This document shows, piece after piece, positions 8,947 to 17,885 of a stretch of 64,000 bases of DNA. The stretch lies in NCBI RefSeq assembly GCF_025685565.1, contig NZ_JAGSYE010000001.1, forward strand, positions 2,108,001 through 2,172,000, written 5' to 3'. Within the stretch, counting starts at the first letter, position 1. Each line of letters opens with the position of its first letter. The notes under the pieces were generated by a model. It did not search any database. It saw nothing but the letters and a program-made list of their open reading frames with translations, and had not been told where the DNA came from. The stretch is from Granulicella aggregans (lineage in GTDB: Bacteria; Acidobacteriota; Terriglobia; Terriglobales; Acidobacteriaceae). The position numbers and the translations under genes are program-made.

Positions 8947-10038
8947 ATGAACAAACTGGTATTCGGCAATCTGGTACATCGTCCGCTGCGCTCGGTCATC
9001 AGCGTCTTCGCAGTCGCCATTGAAGTGGTGATGATCCTGTCGATCACGGCGATCCTGATGGGCAAGCTGAACGGCTTCAAGGACCGCACGAACGGGATCG
9101 GGATGGATATGTTCGTGCGGCCCCCGACGACGAATAACTTTGTTGGGTTGAGTTCGGCGAGCGCCTCGATCAAGATTGGCAACATCATCGCGCAGGTGCC
9201 ACACGTCAAGGTGGTTGCGCCCGTAAACATCCAGATCACCGGAGCGCTCGATAACATCTACGGCATCGACTTCGCGACCTTCAACGCGCTGGCTCCGTAC
9301 ACGTTTCTGTCCGGCGGACCGTTCCAGGAAAAGTACGACATCATCGTGGATGAGTACGCGGCGGCGGGGAAGAAGGTAGGCGATTCGCTTACTGTGCTGA
9401 ATCATCCGTTCCGCATCTGCGGCATCGTGGAGCATGGCAAGGGTGGCCGCAAGTTCATCCCGATCGATACCATGGGCCAGTTGACCGGGACCGAAGGTAA
9501 AGTCACGGCGTTCTACCTGAAGACCGACGACGCGCCGAAGTACGAGGATGATGTGAAGGCGGGCATCCAGGCGATCGATGGCTTGCAGGGTTATAGCGTT
9601 CTCAAGACGGCTGAGTATCTGGACATGATGACGCCGGCTCGGTTGCCAGGGTTCAACATCGGACTTGAGGTGGTGATCGGCATCGCGGCGGTGATCGGGT
9701 TCATGGTGATCTTCCAGTCGATGTATACGGCAGTGATGGAGCGGACGCGCGAGATCGGGATCCTGAAGTCGATGGGAGCGTCGAAGAGCTACATCATCGG
9801 GATCGTGATGCGTGAGACCGGGTTGCTTGCGGTCGCAGGCATCGTGGTCGGCGTGGTGGGGAGCTTCGCGTTGAGCGCGATTCTGCAGAACCGGTTCCCG
9901 ACGCTCGACTTCGTGATCAATCTTCCCTACGTATGGAAGGCGGTCGTGATCGCGTTCGCTGGAGCTCTGCTGGGGGCTTTCTATCCGGCGCTGAAAGCGG
10001 CAAGCAAAGATCCGATCGACGCTCTGGCTTACGAATAG
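8947..10038 (+). CDS. ABC transporter permease, FtsX/MacB type
   Basis: A 363-residue protein with the MacB/FtsX topology: one N-terminal helix (about residues 17-37), a large periplasmic domain (about 40-235) and three C-terminal helices. The conserved cytoplasmic loop between helices 2 and 3 reads MERTREIGILKSMGASKSYIIGIVMRE, the coupling helix of this family, and the protein ends in PALKAASKDPIDALAYE. The ATG has AGGAG four bases upstream. No ATP-binding subunit lies beside it, which is unusual since permease and ATPase are normally adjacent. The partner must be elsewhere, or it was lost. It sits in a run of glycan-related membrane genes with a 61-base gap before and 33 bases after, so it may export a lipid or glycan intermediate or take part in envelope stress relief. 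Confidence 0.88.
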   Translation: MNKLVFGNLVHRPLRSVISVFAVAIEVVMILSITAILMGKLNGFKDRTNGIGMDMFVRPPTTNNFVGLSSASASIKIGNIIAQVPHVKVVAPVNIQITGALDNIYGIDFATFNALAPYTFLSGGPFQEKYDIIVDEYAAAGKKVGDSLTVLNHPFRICGIVEHGKGGRKFIPIDTMGQLTGTEGKVTAFYLKTDDAPKYEDDVKAGIQAIDGLQGYSVLKTAEYLDMMTPARLPGFNIGLEVVIGIAAVIGFMVIFQSMYTAVMERTREIGILKSMGASKSYIIGIVMRETGLLAVAGIVVGVVGSFALSAILQNRFPTLDFVINLPYVWKAVVIAFAGALLGAFYPALKAASKDPIDALAYE

Positions 10039-10071
10039 GCTAACGTTCCAGGCACAGAGGATTGTCTTCGC

Positions 10072-11616
10072 ATGGTGAGAACATATCGGATCGTGATTCC
10101 CTTGCTGGCTGTGTGGCTGCTGGGATGGGTCTTTCTCTCATGGCCCGCGATCCAGGACGATGCGCTGATCCATCTCCGCTACGCGGACAATCTCGTCCGT
10201 TGCCACTTCATTACGTATGACGGCGTGCATCGGGACTATGGGGCATCAAGCCTTCTGTACGTGGCTTTGCTGGCGTCGCTGCGGGAGTTTTCGGCTTCGG
10301 CGAATCTGGCTCGGGGAGTCTCGAGCGCGGTTCATGTGCTGCTCTTTACAGGATTGGCGTGGGGATTCTGGTCGCGTGGCAAGAACTGGGGCTCGATAGC
10401 GCGCCTGGCTGCTCTGACCTTGCTGGTGATGATCGTTCTGCCGGGCGCGGTGCGCTGGCTGGATGATGGCATGGAGACGGGGATCGTGGCCGGATTCGCG
10501 ACGGTGCTGGCTTGGCTGCTGCATGGCGAGAGCTCGCGGGCAGATGGTGACGGGGCGAAGCACAGCGCGATTCGATTCATCGCGATGGTGGCGCTGGGGT
10601 TTTTCACCGTGGTGCTGCGGACAGAGTTGTCGCTTCTTTGTGCCGTCGGGTTTTTGCTCCTGCTGGTTTCAATGAATGCGGGGCGGAACGGCAAAGGCAA
10701 CCTGGCCGCAGGAGCGGGTTCGGCCCATCTCTTGCTGGGGGCGTTTGCTGCGATCGGATTGATCTATGCGACCATGCACACGCTGCTGCCGGACACTGCG
10801 TTGGCAAAGTCGCACGGGATTGCCCACTGGTTCAACCCGATCCACGATACGGCCGTGACGCTGGGTGGCGCGATGTCCTTTGGCGCGGGGATGCTGATCT
10901 TCTGGTTGATCACTCTAACGCTGGTGTTGATGCGGCGAGGCATCTCATTGAAGCTCCTGCTGGCGAACTGCTTCTTTCCGGTGGTGCTGGCGCTGGCGGC
11001 TTTGAGAGGGCAGGAGATTCAGGGCGTGCGGTACTTTGCGTGGACGTTCTTCTTCGCGATCGTCTGGAACATCCTTGAGCTTGGGAGCAGTGAAGCTGGC
11101 GATCCTCGAGGGCGGTGGCTGGTGTATGGGTTTCTGGTCTTGCTGGCGATCGAGTTACCGTTCGAGGCGATTGCGATGCATCGCGTCCTGACCCATCGCG
11201 GCGAGATGATGCGAGAGTTCGAGGCGGAGCGGTTGAGCCTGCTTCGGAATGAGCGGGGGATTGCTTCAGATATTGGTTACATCGGCTACTTTACGGGGGC
11301 GAAGATATGCGATCTCGCTGGGTTGGTGAATGGTCGAGAGGCTGCCCGGTTGAGCAGCCTGGAGCGGGCTCATGCGTGCGTGGAGACCAGCCCGGACTTT
11401 ATCTTCGCAAACGTAAGCCAACTGGCCCCGCTAGCGCGGATGATGGACCTCTCACAATGGAAGGTCTGCGGGCGATATGAGTTCACGAACGTGACGACTC
11501 CTGACACGCACTATCTGGTGGTGCGGCCCAAGGTCGCTCCGGCGGCGTGCTCGGCGACGGCGGGATCGCCCGAGTCGCTCGAAAGCATCCTCCCAGCCGC
11601 CCCTGTCGCGCGCTAG
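10072..11616 (+). CDS. GT-C-like polytopic membrane glycosyltransferase
   Basis: A 514-residue membrane protein with about ten helices. After the first helix comes QDDALIHLRYADNL, which fits the DD-x-x-I-x-x-R-Y-A-x-N-L motif found in the first extracytoplasmic loop of several GT-C enzymes that use polyprenyl-phosphate sugars; the aspartates are the presumed metal/donor-binding residues. A soluble domain of about 125 residues closes the protein. The acceptor is unknown. Its stop codon shares the palindrome CTAG with the stop of the convergent gene on the other strand. The position after the permease suggests membership in the glycan block. Confidence 0.65.
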   Translation: MVRTYRIVIPLLAVWLLGWVFLSWPAIQDDALIHLRYADNLVRCHFITYDGVHRDYGASSLLYVALLASLREFSASANLARGVSSAVHVLLFTGLAWGFWSRGKNWGSIARLAALTLLVMIVLPGAVRWLDDGMETGIVAGFATVLAWLLHGESSRADGDGAKHSAIRFIAMVALGFFTVVLRTELSLLCAVGFLLLLVSMNAGRNGKGNLAAGAGSAHLLLGAFAAIGLIYATMHTLLPDTALAKSHGIAHWFNPIHDTAVTLGGAMSFGAGMLIFWLITLTLVLMRRGISLKLLLANCFFPVVLALAALRGQEIQGVRYFAWTFFFAIVWNILELGSSEAGDPRGRWLVYGFLVLLAIELPFEAIAMHRVLTHRGEMMREFEAERLSLLRNERGIASDIGYIGYFTGAKICDLAGLVNGREAARLSSLERAHACVETSPDFIFANVSQLAPLARMMDLSQWKVCGRYEFTNVTTPDTHYLVVRPKVAPAACSATAGSPESLESILPAAPVAR

Positions 11617-12644
11617 ATATCTTCCGTGGCTGTCTGCATTGCGGCCTGCACGGTCGCTGGAATGAGGGCGACGGCGAAGGGAAGAAAGATTCTGACCTCG
11701 TCGATCTTGCCTACGACACACCAGAGCAGAAGGAAGATCGTCGAGCCTCCGAGCAACGCCGCCGATGGGCCGGGCAGAGCTTCGCGGCGGCGAATGAAGA
11801 AGTTCATCGTCCAGGCCCAGGGCAGCATGAAGATCAGGAACGGAAAGATCCTGAGATGATCGGTGACGTTCAGGACTAGCTGGAAGACCGGAGTCGATCC
11901 GTAGCTGGCGTGGGGATAGGCGACGTGCATCAGGTAAAACTGGATGCCGCCGCTGAGCAGAACGCCTGCCAAGGCAGTCGCGGCCATCGTCCAGCGGGAT
12001 AGCGAGAATCCCTTTAACCCGCTGAGGCAGACGAGCAGAAGGCCTAGATTGACTGCGACTGCGAGGTCCGCTCTAACCAGGCCCTGAGCGGAGGAGAAGA
12101 GCAATATGCCGGCGAAGGTCGCCCATGCGGGCCTTGGCCAAGAGGCATCCGGAAGCGGCGTTAGCAGCCAGAGAGCGGCCACGACGAGGGCGGCGGAGGG
12201 AAGTGTCTCTGGGCGTTGATACCAGATGAGCCAGGCGAGATAGAACTGAGTCATCGCAAGAAACGCCGCCGAACCGGCCCAACGAAGGGAGTTGCTCGCG
12301 GTACGGTAGAGGGCCGAGTTGCGCAGGAGTGAGTAAAGGAGAAAGACCGCCAACAGGCCTGAGAGGCCGTCTAGCAGCGTCATGGCGTGACGAAGGCCCA
12401 CATGGCCGTGCGTGGCGATGAAGTTTGCCAGCCAAATCGCGCCCACTCGATATTGGTTGGGAGCGGCGGCGGTTCCGGCGAGCACGTCACGGAAGGCTTG
12501 CGGCTCGCTGTAGAACTGCCGGCTGTAGCTCCAGTAGTCGAGGAACGTTGCGGCGAAGACGATGCATGCCAGGAGGGTCTTCGTAATCTTTTCCGGAGAC
12601 CGCGGATTCCGCAGGTTCGTAGGGGATTGTGTAGGAGCGGACAT
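11613..12644 (-). CDS. Polytopic membrane protein of unknown function
   Basis: A 343-residue protein with roughly nine hydrophobic helices and no soluble domain of note. After helix 1 the sequence reads FLDYWSYSRQFYSEPQAFRDVLAG, then QYRVGAIWLANFI. The mix of charged residues in the first outer loop followed by an amphipathic segment is reminiscent of GT-C proteins without a convincing catalytic Asp pair. I do not recognise a named family. It is the only gene in the 6-16 kb block on the minus strand; it overlaps the end of the upstream gene by four bases and is divergent from the following GT-C gene with a 38-base gap. It may be an accessory or sugar-lipid flipping protein, but this is a guess. 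Confidence 0.6.
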   Translation of the reverse strand: MSAPTQSPTNLRNPRSPEKITKTLLACIVFAATFLDYWSYSRQFYSEPQAFRDVLAGTAAAPNQYRVGAIWLANFIATHGHVGLRHAMTLLDGLSGLLAVFLLYSLLRNSALYRTASNSLRWAGSAAFLAMTQFYLAWLIWYQRPETLPSAALVVAALWLLTPLPDASWPRPAWATFAGILLFSSAQGLVRADLAVAVNLGLLLVCLSGLKGFSLSRWTMAATALAGVLLSGGIQFYLMHVAYPHASYGSTPVFQLVLNVTDHLRIFPFLIFMLPWAWTMNFFIRRREALPGPSAALLGGSTIFLLLWCVVGKIDEVRIFLPFAVALIPATVQAAMQTATEDI

Positions 12645-12682
12645 TAGGAGCGGGCAGGGGCCTTTCGCAAGAGGCTGCGTTG

Positions 12683-14488
12683 ATGAAGCGCGGCGGTCGG
12701 TTTAGTTCCGTTACTATACAGGAAACCCAGACAGCTTCTTTTGACCTTGATCGGCGACAAAAATCGTCCGGAGACGCGAATTTGAACGTTGCCCCTACTG
12801 CATTACCCAACCCGAACTCCCACTCTTCAGCGGAAGACCGAAGAGAGGCGCAGTCCGGCGCGCGGCGCAGGAGAGATGCGCTTCCGGCGAGGCTGGCGCG
12901 ATGGTGTCTCCTTGCAGTTGCGGCAGTCTTCTTCGCGTTTCACTTCGTTCATCTGAGCGCGGACTTCCCGAACCATTCGCCCTGGATGGACTGGTCGAAG
13001 TACACGGATGAAGGCTGGTATGGCGATGGAGCGATCCGGCAGATTCAGCTTGGGCACTGGTATCTTCGCGGGGATTTCAATCCGGCTGCGGCGCTGCCGG
13101 TGTGGCCGCTGCTGGAGTGGTGCTTGTTCTCGTTCACGGGCGTGAGTCTGATTGCGGCAAGGGCGCTTTCGGTCAGCGTGTTCGGAGCGACGTTGCTGGT
13201 TGCGTACCTATTGATGCGGCGGTGTTCGATCACTGGCCGGACCGGTGCGGACGGTTATTTTGCAGTGGCTCCTTCAGCGGGTGTTGCACTGCTTGCGGCG
13301 AGTCCTTTCTGCTACGCGTTTACACGGTTGGCTATTCTTGAGCCGTCGCTGGTCTTGCTGGGCATGCTGGCGTTACTGGCGGCGACGGCGGAGCGGCGAT
13401 GGTTGGCGACGATGTCTCTGGGAGTTCTGCTCCCTGCGATGATCCTGACGAAGACGACCGCAGTGTTTCTTGTGCCATCGATCGCCTGGATGCTCTGGGC
13501 GGCTTCGGGGCATCGGATTATCAGGTTTTTTCGGATCGGGATTCCGGCGGCGATTGTGGCGGCTGCGATATGGGCCGGCTACTTCTACCTTGTCGTCAAG
13601 CCGCGATTTCTTGAGGACTATCGCTATCTCTTCAGCGCGAACGCGTACACGGGCATCACGCGAGAGAACGCCTGGGAGGTTGTGGCGACGACTGTTCGAG
13701 ATGGGATCTGGATGGGGAAGTTGACCTATCCGGCGGCGTTGCTCGCTATGTTCGTGGCGGTGATCTATTGCCGAAGGCTATTTCGGAATCCGCTGATTCC
13801 CTCCTTGATGTTCTGGGCGTTCGGCTATGCTGGCTTCCTGGCGTATCACAACAATCTGCAGCCGAGATACTACCTGGTGATTGCGGTTCCGCTGACGATG
13901 TTGCCGGTAATTGTGGCGGAAGAGATCTATTTCGCGGCACCTGGATGGTTGACGCCTGCCCTGCCGATTGCGCGAGGCACGTTTGTTGCGATCACCGGAA
14001 CGGCACTCGCGGCGATTCTTTCCGTGAACACGCTGCAGACGGCGAAGTTTATTGGTCAGCCGGAGTACACCTTTCTGGACGCAGCGAAGCGGCTGAAGGG
14101 CGTGGTTGAGGGCGACAAAGCTGCCCGGAATCACCTTGTGCTGTCGATCAGTGGGTCGGATCTATCGTTGATGACCGGGTTGCCGTCGATCTGCGATGAC
14201 TTTGGAACGATGGCTCTCGAAGACCGCGTGGCCGCGTACAAGCCAGGGTGGTATGCGACCTGGAACCAGGTCGACGATGACAAGATGGACGCGCTGGCGC
14301 CGATGTATCACCTGCAGCGGGTTGCGGCGTTTCCGGCGTTCGATGATCCGGAGAGGAACCTGCTGATTCTGTACCGGCTCGATCCGCCGGTCGATGAGGT
14401 TCCGCGGCGGAAGCAGCACAAACTGGTCCCTAAGCGGCTCCAGACGGAGCTTGGGCAGCAGCCAAGCACGATCCAGTTGGCTCACTGA
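12683..14488 (+). CDS. GT-C glycosyltransferase, ArnT/PMT-like (GT39-type)
   Basis: A protein of about 601 residues. The N-terminal about 65 residues are hydrophilic and charged, followed by a first helix and an outer loop with SKYTDEGWYGDGAIRQIQLGHWYL. This matches the D-E-x-x-Y motif of ArnT/PMT-type glycosyltransferases, in which the acidic pair is catalytic. About ten further helices and a C-terminal soluble tail of about 140 residues follow. These enzymes transfer a sugar from a polyprenyl phosphate to an outer-leaflet lipid, glycan or protein. I chose the ATG at 12683, with GAGG eight bases upstream; a TTG sits immediately before it, and the true start may be further in because the N-terminal extension is poorly conserved in type. 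The gene is followed by another membrane protein 28 or more bases later. Confidence 0.7.
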   Translation: MKRGGRFSSVTIQETQTASFDLDRRQKSSGDANLNVAPTALPNPNSHSSAEDRREAQSGARRRRDALPARLARWCLLAVAAVFFAFHFVHLSADFPNHSPWMDWSKYTDEGWYGDGAIRQIQLGHWYLRGDFNPAAALPVWPLLEWCLFSFTGVSLIAARALSVSVFGATLLVAYLLMRRCSITGRTGADGYFAVAPSAGVALLAASPFCYAFTRLAILEPSLVLLGMLALLAATAERRWLATMSLGVLLPAMILTKTTAVFLVPSIAWMLWAASGHRIIRFFRIGIPAAIVAAAIWAGYFYLVVKPRFLEDYRYLFSANAYTGITRENAWEVVATTVRDGIWMGKLTYPAALLAMFVAVIYCRRLFRNPLIPSLMFWAFGYAGFLAYHNNLQPRYYLVIAVPLTMLPVIVAEEIYFAAPGWLTPALPIARGTFVAITGTALAAILSVNTLQTAKFIGQPEYTFLDAAKRLKGVVEGDKAARNHLVLSISGSDLSLMTGLPSICDDFGTMALEDRVAAYKPGWYATWNQVDDDKMDALAPMYHLQRVAAFPAFDDPERNLLILYRLDPPVDEVPRRKQHKLVPKRLQTELGQQPSTIQLAH

Positions 14489-14516
14489 GGTTGTCGACGC
14501 GGCAGTTTGAACTACC

Positions 14517-15809
14517 GTGTCGCGTAAGCTGACTGAAGGAATGATGAACGGCTCACAAGCACTTACTGCCCGCATCGCACTTGGCATCGTGGCTGCCCTG
14601 GCGAGCGTGCTACTGACACTCTGGCCCAGGCTGAGGACCCTCTCGCAGGAGAGCTTCGACCGGATGGTCTTTGGGCTATTCGCATTGAGCAGGCTTGGAC
14701 TCTTTGCGCTCATATTTCTTGTGTTTCGGATAGCGCCGCGCGGTGACGTTCCCGGGTACTACTTTGGGCAGGCACGGCAGGTGCTGGCGGGACTGCTGCC
14801 CTATCGCGACTTCGTCAGCAGCTATGCGCCGCTGCATCCGTATCTCGATGCGGGATTGATCTCGGCATGGCATTCGCCGCTTGCGATTGTGTTGTTCTCC
14901 GCTCTGGTTGAGTTAGCCATCCTTCCCCTGTGGCTGAGCGCTGGCAGAGTTTTTCTGCCGGAGGGGGAGCTTCGTGTAGCGGCGCTGCTCTACCTGGCCA
15001 GCCCGATCAGCCTGCAGTTCGTCATGATCGACGGGCAGGACAATGTGGTGATCGCGGTTCTGCTCGCGCTGTCGGCGCTGCTGGTGCTGCGGTCGCACGT
15101 CTTCGCGGCGGGGGCATCGTTTGGAGCGTCCGTGGCGGCGATCAAGTTCCTGCCGCTACTGTATGCTCCGGCGTTCTTCTTCTCCGTGCCGCGCCGGTGG
15201 AAGATGGCGGCGGGGGCGGTGGTGGTCTGCGGGGTGGTGTATGGCGGATTTCTGCTGGCGGGGGCGCCGATCCTGACCCCGCTGGCGGCGGAGGGCGATC
15301 TCTGGTCGGCGGGCGATCTGCCTTATGTGATTGAGGCGATCTTCGGGATCAGCGTTCCGCCGAGGCTGAGCGATGCGTTTGTGCTCCTGGTGCTGCTGGG
15401 GATCTTTGGGCTGACAGCCAGGGCGGCGCTTCGCGCCGATACTGCGACCCGTATGCGAACCCTGACCTACGGGATGGCGGCGCTGACGCTGGCGTTTCTG
15501 GTGTTTTCGAAGAAGTCGTGGCCGCCGTACCTGATGCTGGCGCTGTTTCCGGTTTGCCTGCTGGTCGTTGGCGGGGGAGTGGTTCGTGAGCGGTGGAAGG
15601 TGGCGGCTTTCGCAGTGTTTAGTGTCGTTTCGGTGACGGAGCACAGCTATTGGGCGAGTTCGCTGGCGCAGTTCAACTCGGCGAAGTTTCATCAGGCGCT
15701 GCTGGCGGGGGAGTCGGAGGCGGTTCTAATGCTGTTGCTGGAGTTGCTGCTGATTGCGGGGTATCTGTGGCTGCTTTGGGAGGCGGTGGGGCGGATTCGG
15801 AAGGGGTAG
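14517..15809 (+). CDS. GT-C-like membrane protein (GT87/DUF2029-like mannosyltransferase family)
   Basis: A 430-residue polytopic protein starting at a GTG or at one of the ATGs at 14541/14544. The first large outer loop has RGDVPGYYFGQARQVLAGLLPYRDF followed by YAPLHPYL, the layout of GT87-type lipid-linked mannosyltransferases (D ... Y ... A ... G-x-x-P-Y-x-D-F ... P-x-x-P). About ten helices follow. Activity and acceptor are unknown. It is the last of the rightward glycan genes; the next gene (15973) has a different base composition. A GAAGGA stretch abuts the ATG at 14541, which makes the exact start uncertain. Confidence 0.6.
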   Translation: MSRKLTEGMMNGSQALTARIALGIVAALASVLLTLWPRLRTLSQESFDRMVFGLFALSRLGLFALIFLVFRIAPRGDVPGYYFGQARQVLAGLLPYRDFVSSYAPLHPYLDAGLISAWHSPLAIVLFSALVELAILPLWLSAGRVFLPEGELRVAALLYLASPISLQFVMIDGQDNVVIAVLLALSALLVLRSHVFAAGASFGASVAAIKFLPLLYAPAFFFSVPRRWKMAAGAVVVCGVVYGGFLLAGAPILTPLAAEGDLWSAGDLPYVIEAIFGISVPPRLSDAFVLLVLLGIFGLTARAALRADTATRMRTLTYGMAALTLAFLVFSKKSWPPYLMLALFPVCLLVVGGGVVRERWKVAAFAVFSVVSVTEHSYWASSLAQFNSAKFHQALLAGESEAVLMLLLELLLIAGYLWLLWEAVGRIRKG

Positions 15810-15972
15810 CACCTGAAGAGGCAGAATGCTCGAAAAGTTAGTTGTGGGCTTAGAGTAGGTGTCGCGTTGTGAACATTTTGCATTTCAAAGCTCGGAGCCA
15901 TTCAAGCGTATGGTATCCTCTTGAAAGAATATTTTCGCTTAATGTTCGCCATTGAGCACGGGGAGGTGCATG

Positions 15973-16482
15973 ATGTCGGCCACAATCCAAAAGCCAAACT
16001 ATGGGCTTGCGCAATCTAGAGCGCTGGAACTTCTTTTCAATGCAGGGATCGGTGTGCCTCCTGTGAATCCGATTTCGATTGCGGAAGAAATTCTTAAGAT
16101 TCCCGTTCGATTTGTCACTTTCAAAGCAAGTGAAAGCGAGCGAATTTCGGGATTCTATGACGGCGAAGATGACGTGATCGTTGTAAATCGAGATGAATTT
16201 CCGCTTCGGCAAACGTTCACAATAGCTCATGAATTAGGGCATAAAGTGCTCCATGAAGAGTGGGCGCGATCTTCCGAGTATCAAGTTCTTCTGCGAAATC
16301 CTCTCGAGCAAAATCGGGACTTCAGGGAGAAGGAAGCAGACGCGTTTGCTGCCAATCTTCTTATGCCCCGGTTCATGATGGACGAATATTACTCAGACCT
16401 ATCACACTCTGAACTATCCCGGCTCTTTGCAGTGTCTGTCCCTGCGATCAAGGCACGTCTCTCATTCCTGTATGGCATCTGA
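15973..16482 (+). CDS. ImmA/IrrE family metallo-endopeptidase
   Basis: A 169-residue zinc peptidase of the ImmA/IrrE (COG2856) family. The catalytic HELGH motif is at residues 86-90, and the third ligand is expected in the FREKEADAFAANLLMP segment; the substrate-facing NRDEFPLRQTFTIA precedes it. Members cleave repressors or toxins' partners, usually an XRE protein encoded beside them, but no XRE gene is present here. I chose the ATG at 15973, six bases after GGGGAGG; an adjacent ATG at 15970 is too close. The stop overlaps the start of the downstream small membrane protein by 11 bases, so the two are translationally coupled. Hand counts give about 42-47% GC over 16081-16260, well below neighbouring genes, which points to recent transfer. 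Confidence 0.93.
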   Translation: MSATIQKPNYGLAQSRALELLFNAGIGVPPVNPISIAEEILKIPVRFVTFKASESERISGFYDGEDDVIVVNRDEFPLRQTFTIAHELGHKVLHEEWARSSEYQVLLRNPLEQNRDFREKEADAFAANLLMPRFMMDEYYSDLSHSELSRLFAVSVPAIKARLSFLYGI

Positions 16483-16849
16483 ACGGGACAAAGCCAAAAG
16501 CGCTATTACGAACACGGATTCCACTGATCCGGAACTGAATGCTGCTCTTGCTGACGCCGCCGGTCTGCAACATCGTCTGGCCGTCGAGGCTAATCGTCAC
16601 AAAGAGGCCATGCGGACTGTTGAACTAGGCGTGATAGGGCGCTTGGTTGGTGGCGAAGCGAATTCACCTATCGCAGTGGCAACAATCGTAGTGGTCGCAG
16701 GAATAGCTGCGGTAGTCATCTCTGTGTGGATGGCCTCTCGAAGCCAAAAGCCAGAATCTGCTGAATATTGGTCGAAGATGGTCGAACGCTTCCTAGCGCT
16801 GATAATAAGCGGAATGTCATTCATATTCGGCCGCAGCGGTCGTCGTTAG
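16472..16849 (+). CDS. Small two-helix membrane protein coupled to ImmA-type peptidase
   Basis: A 125-residue protein whose ATG lies inside the end of the peptidase gene (11-base overlap), so it is almost certainly made from the same transcript. Residues 1-60 are hydrophilic and probably helical (ELNAALADAAGLQHRLAVEANRHKEA would suit a short coiled coil, about residues 20-50). Two hydrophobic segments follow: about 65-88 (IAVATIVVVAGIAAVVISVW) and about 103-120. The end is basic (FGRSGRR). No family is recognised. The layout, a protease overlapping a small membrane protein, recalls defence or stress modules in which a protease controls a membrane effector, but this is inference. Confidence 0.75.
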   Translation: MASERDKAKSAITNTDSTDPELNAALADAAGLQHRLAVEANRHKEAMRTVELGVIGRLVGGEANSPIAVATIVVVAGIAAVVISVWMASRSQKPESAEYWSKMVERFLALIISGMSFIFGRSGRR

Positions 16850-17318
16850 GTTGCAATTTCAATTGCGGCCTCACCGAATGTCGATCCTCGTTGACTCTCC
16901 GGGCACTCTCGGCTATCTTTAAGACTCGCGCAGTCCCGCGTCTGCACGTCTGTGTCTTTCTGTCCTGCGGGGCAGGCTCTCCAGGCAGGTACTTCCAAGG
17001 GACAGCGGTGGCAGCAGCATTCGATGGATCCAGTAGGAGTCGCCGGCAGTTTGGCCGCCCCTGAAGCACCCATCCCACAGGCAATGCGCGTTCCAGCAGC
17101 CGGTTCAGCCCTTTCAGGCGTCCCGTCCTTTGCGTGATTCGAGCGATTTTGCTCATTCGCGCTGATCGGATGTGGTTTGGAATGTTTGAGTTCGGGGCGG
17201 ATCCCAGGTTTCGCGGAGGGTAGCTTTTTGCCCCTCGCACGGTACTAAAAATCAGCACCACCTTTCTTCATGCACCACGCCGAACACTGAAGACGGCAGA
17301 ATCAGGGAGTAAACAACG
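16850..17318. other. Intergenic region, no convincing gene
   Basis: About 470 bases between the small membrane protein and rplM. Short open frames exist on the minus strand (for example a cysteine-rich one within 16846-17073), but they lack a Shine-Dalgarno and recognisable sequence, and I do not call them. A ribosome-binding GGGAG lies nine bases ahead of the rplM start. No clear L13 autoregulatory leader or terminator could be drawn by eye. Confidence 0.5.
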
Positions 17319-17783
17319 ATGTCCACTACGATTCCGAGCGGAAAAGATATCAAGCGCAAGTGGTACGTACTCGACGCCAGCGGCAAGACGCTGGGCCGTC
17401 TCGCGACCCAGGCTGCTTCGATGCTCGCCGGCAAGCTCAACCCGCTCTACACCCCGTATATCGATATGGGCGACCATGTCGTCATCGTCAACGCCGAGAA
17501 GATCGTTCTGACCGGCTTAAAGGGTGAACAGAAGCTGTATCGCCGCTACACCGGGTTCCCCGGCGGTCTGCGTGAGGAGAGCTTCATCAAGCTGCTCGCC
17601 CGCCGTCCTGAGGCGATCGTTGAGCAGGCTGTGAAGGGCATGTTGCCGAAGAGCAAGATGGGCCGTCAGATGGCGACCAAGCTGAAGGTGTACAAGGGCG
17701 GACAGCATCCGCACCTGGCGCAGCAGCCGGTGCCGTATGAGTTCCACGCTTCGAACGCGCCGAAGGCAGCCGCTAACGCCTAA
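17319..17783 (+). CDS. rplM: 50S ribosomal protein L13
   Basis: A 154-residue protein with the standard L13 sequence: [20 protein letters not shown] near the start, [14 protein letters not shown] in the middle, [11 protein letters not shown] near the end. L13 binds 23S rRNA early in assembly of the large subunit. Slightly longer than E. coli L13 (142) owing to an alanine-rich tail. The start ATG has GGGAG nine bases upstream. rpsI follows 102 bases later, the usual bacterial pair. Confidence 0.98.
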   Translation: MSTTIPSGKDIKRKWYVLDASGKTLGRLATQAASMLAGKLNPLYTPYIDMGDHVVIVNAEKIVLTGLKGEQKLYRRYTGFPGGLREESFIKLLARRPEAIVEQAVKGMLPKSKMGRQMATKLKVYKGGQHPHLAQQPVPYEFHASNAPKAAANA

Positions 17784-17885
17784 AGAGACATCGTTGTGCG
17801 ATTGGGCTGATCGTTCGCCAATCGCTTGAGAGAGTTTGAGTTACGAGATTCGGGGCAACGCCCTGAAGCAGGTTTAAGGAGCAGT

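Noticed and set aside
16821-17261. Cysteine-rich minus-strand frames upstream of rplM
   Set aside because: No ribosome-binding site, no family resemblance, and the region looks like ordinary intergenic DNA.
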